Assembly (NCBI GenBank): GCA_023014335.1
Contig: JAECYW010000007.1
Coordinates: forward strand, 558,001 to 622,000
Reading direction: 5' to 3'
From: Galerina marginata
Lineage: Eukaryota; Basidiomycota; Agaricomycetes; Agaricales; Galerinaceae
Length of the DNA stretch: 64,000 nucleotides
Part shown: positions 63,036 through 64,000 of the stretch, in pieces
How positions within the stretch are numbered: the stretch's first letter is position 1
Layout of the letters: every line of letters starts with the position of its first letter
The notes under the pieces: generated by a model
What the model was told of the DNA's origin: nothing
Databases searched by the model: none
What the model saw: the letters and a program-made list of their open reading frames with translations, nothing else
Translations under genes and position numbers: made by a program

Positions 63036-64000
63036 TCAAGCCCAATCCGGAGCCATGGACGATGACGGCATGGTGGACATGCTGGTCTGGATCTTCTCTA
63101 TGAGAGCGCGTTTCATGAACTGCTCTTCTGCCAGGACGCGAGTCGACTAGGAGTTAAAAAGATGAGAAGTAACATGTCAGTTAGTATGGCAGATGGATGT
63201 ATATTATAAATGAGTACCCTTAGGAAGCGTTCTAGATCTATCCGCCCGGCGTTTAAAGCTCGGTGGAGATGGTATATCGTATCTTCTATGGCATTGTCGT
63301 CCGCGATCAGATTTATAAGCCTTGGGACCATGCGTCAGAGGAGCGAAAGAAAAGAAAAAAACTTTTTGATTGGACGCTTACTGATTGTGGACTATACTTG
63401 TCGCACATACGAGTTCGTCGACCTCTGGATCACCTTTCCGGCGCAGTTCCGTGATATTTGATTCGGCCTGTTGAACCGCCTGTCTAGTTCTGTTCGCAAC
63501 GCTACGACAGACATCACGAACGGCTTCAAGCCGCGCCATCTCATCCTTGATCGCGGGCTCACCGGCGAGTAGATCCGCCTGCTGTGCACGAAGACGCTCG
63601 GCATCCAACGCAAGGGCTTGTGAAAGAGAGTTAAGCTCGGAGGTGATTTTCTGGTGGACCTCCGATTGGAGCCGGAGAAGCTCGGGATTTGGTGGTCGCG
63701 GAGGTGGCGCCGGGAAAGAAGAAGCTACAAAAGCGGAAGCGCCATTGTCTTCGTCGAGAAGATCTGGGATGGGAGCATGCGGCGGGACCGGGCGAGGTGG
63801 CTCTGGTGTGAAAGCAACTGGGGCAGGCAGGTAATTTGGGGCGGCGGCAAAAGGATGGGGAGGAGGCGATACGTAGGAAGGAATAGCAGGTGGTCGAGGT
63901 GGTGGTGGTGGTGGCGATACGGGTAGAGCATAAGCGAGTAGCGGAGGAGGCGGAACAGCCGGGGAATCCGCACGGAAGGAATGTGGAGACTCTCGGATAG
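63036..64000 (-). CDS. VPS23: ESCRT-I subunit Vps23/TSG101, C-terminal part (N-terminus beyond right edge)
   Basis: Core ESCRT-I protein for multivesicular-body sorting of ubiquitinated cargo. Visible are a Pro-rich linker (LLAYALPVSPPPPPPRPPA, about 63940-63880), FTPEPPRPVPPHAPIPDLLD, then a coiled-coil stalk (LQSEVHQKITSELNSLSQAL, RLRAQQADLLAGEPAIKDEM, AVRDVCRSVANRTRQAVQQA) and, after an intron near 63380-63340, the steadiness box LINLIADDNAIEDTIYHLHR, ALNAGRIDLERFLR. The last intron joins STRVLAEEQFMKRALIEKIQ, ending SSSMAPDWA at 63036. The UEV domain that binds ubiquitin and PTAP motifs is outside the window. The steadiness box is the diagnostic part. Confidence 0.92.

Overview
The window looks like nuclear DNA of a filamentous or mushroom-forming basidiomycete, most likely an Agaricomycete. 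Genes are densely packed on both strands and split by many short GT-AG introns (about 48-86 nt in those I placed). The gene set is fungal: a Zn(II)2Cys6 regulator, an Sfi1-type centrin-binding protein, an Shr3 permease chaperone, a YAT-type amino acid permease, an Hmt2-type sulfide:quinone oxidoreductase, a Src1/Heh1 LEM-like protein and a GPI-anchored cupredoxin. No operon, CRISPR array, rRNA or tRNA was seen. Unless stated otherwise, each CDS span runs from start codon to stop codon and includes introns. I read the introns by eye from splice signals and protein conservation.

Layout. 1-5.2 kb: PhoD-type phosphatase (runs off the left edge), class II aldolase family protein, then a long non-coding stretch. 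5.2-12.5 kb: Zn2Cys6 regulator, Sfi1, and a tiny PIG-Y-like gene found only after splicing. 12.6-20.3 kb: small coiled-coil protein, Gfo/Idh/MocA oxidoreductase, aprataxin (Hnt3), Gyp7-type RabGAP, ribosomal protein eS21. 20.5-28.8 kb: ALKBH1-like dioxygenase, LETM1/Mdm38, Shr3, RsfS/Atp25-like protein, an 88-residue unknown, and SPF45. 28.9-43.4 kb: succinate dehydrogenase flavoprotein, TBC1D5/Gyp6-like RabGAP, Rmd5 RING subunit of the GID ligase, Nsa1/WDR74, pirin, amino acid permease. 43.4-57.7 kb: ARM-repeat protein, OTUD6-type deubiquitinase, AP-1 beta adaptin, Rmp1/NEPRO-like protein, cupredoxin, an unknown basic protein, sulfide:quinone oxidoreductase. 57.7-64 kb: a broken RecQ-like helicase fragment with an antisense acidic ORF, Src1/Heh1, and the C-terminal part of Vps23/TSG101 at the right edge.

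Most genes are unlinked housekeeping functions. Themes recur: membrane traffic (two RabGAPs, AP-1 beta, Vps23, Shr3), mitochondria (SDH1, LETM1, RsfS-like, SQR) and ribosome/RNA biogenesis (Nsa1, Rmp1-like, eS21, SPF45). I see no evidence that they form one system. The most unusual signals are in gene structure. A single-nucleotide exon is predicted in the phosphatase, where it is needed to restore the WDDHE metal-binding motif. An 8-nt exon carries the conserved PGW of the sulfide:quinone oxidoreductase. GC-AG introns are inferred in the phosphatase and in the Rmd5 RING. Several gene pairs share divergent promoters shorter than 100 bp.
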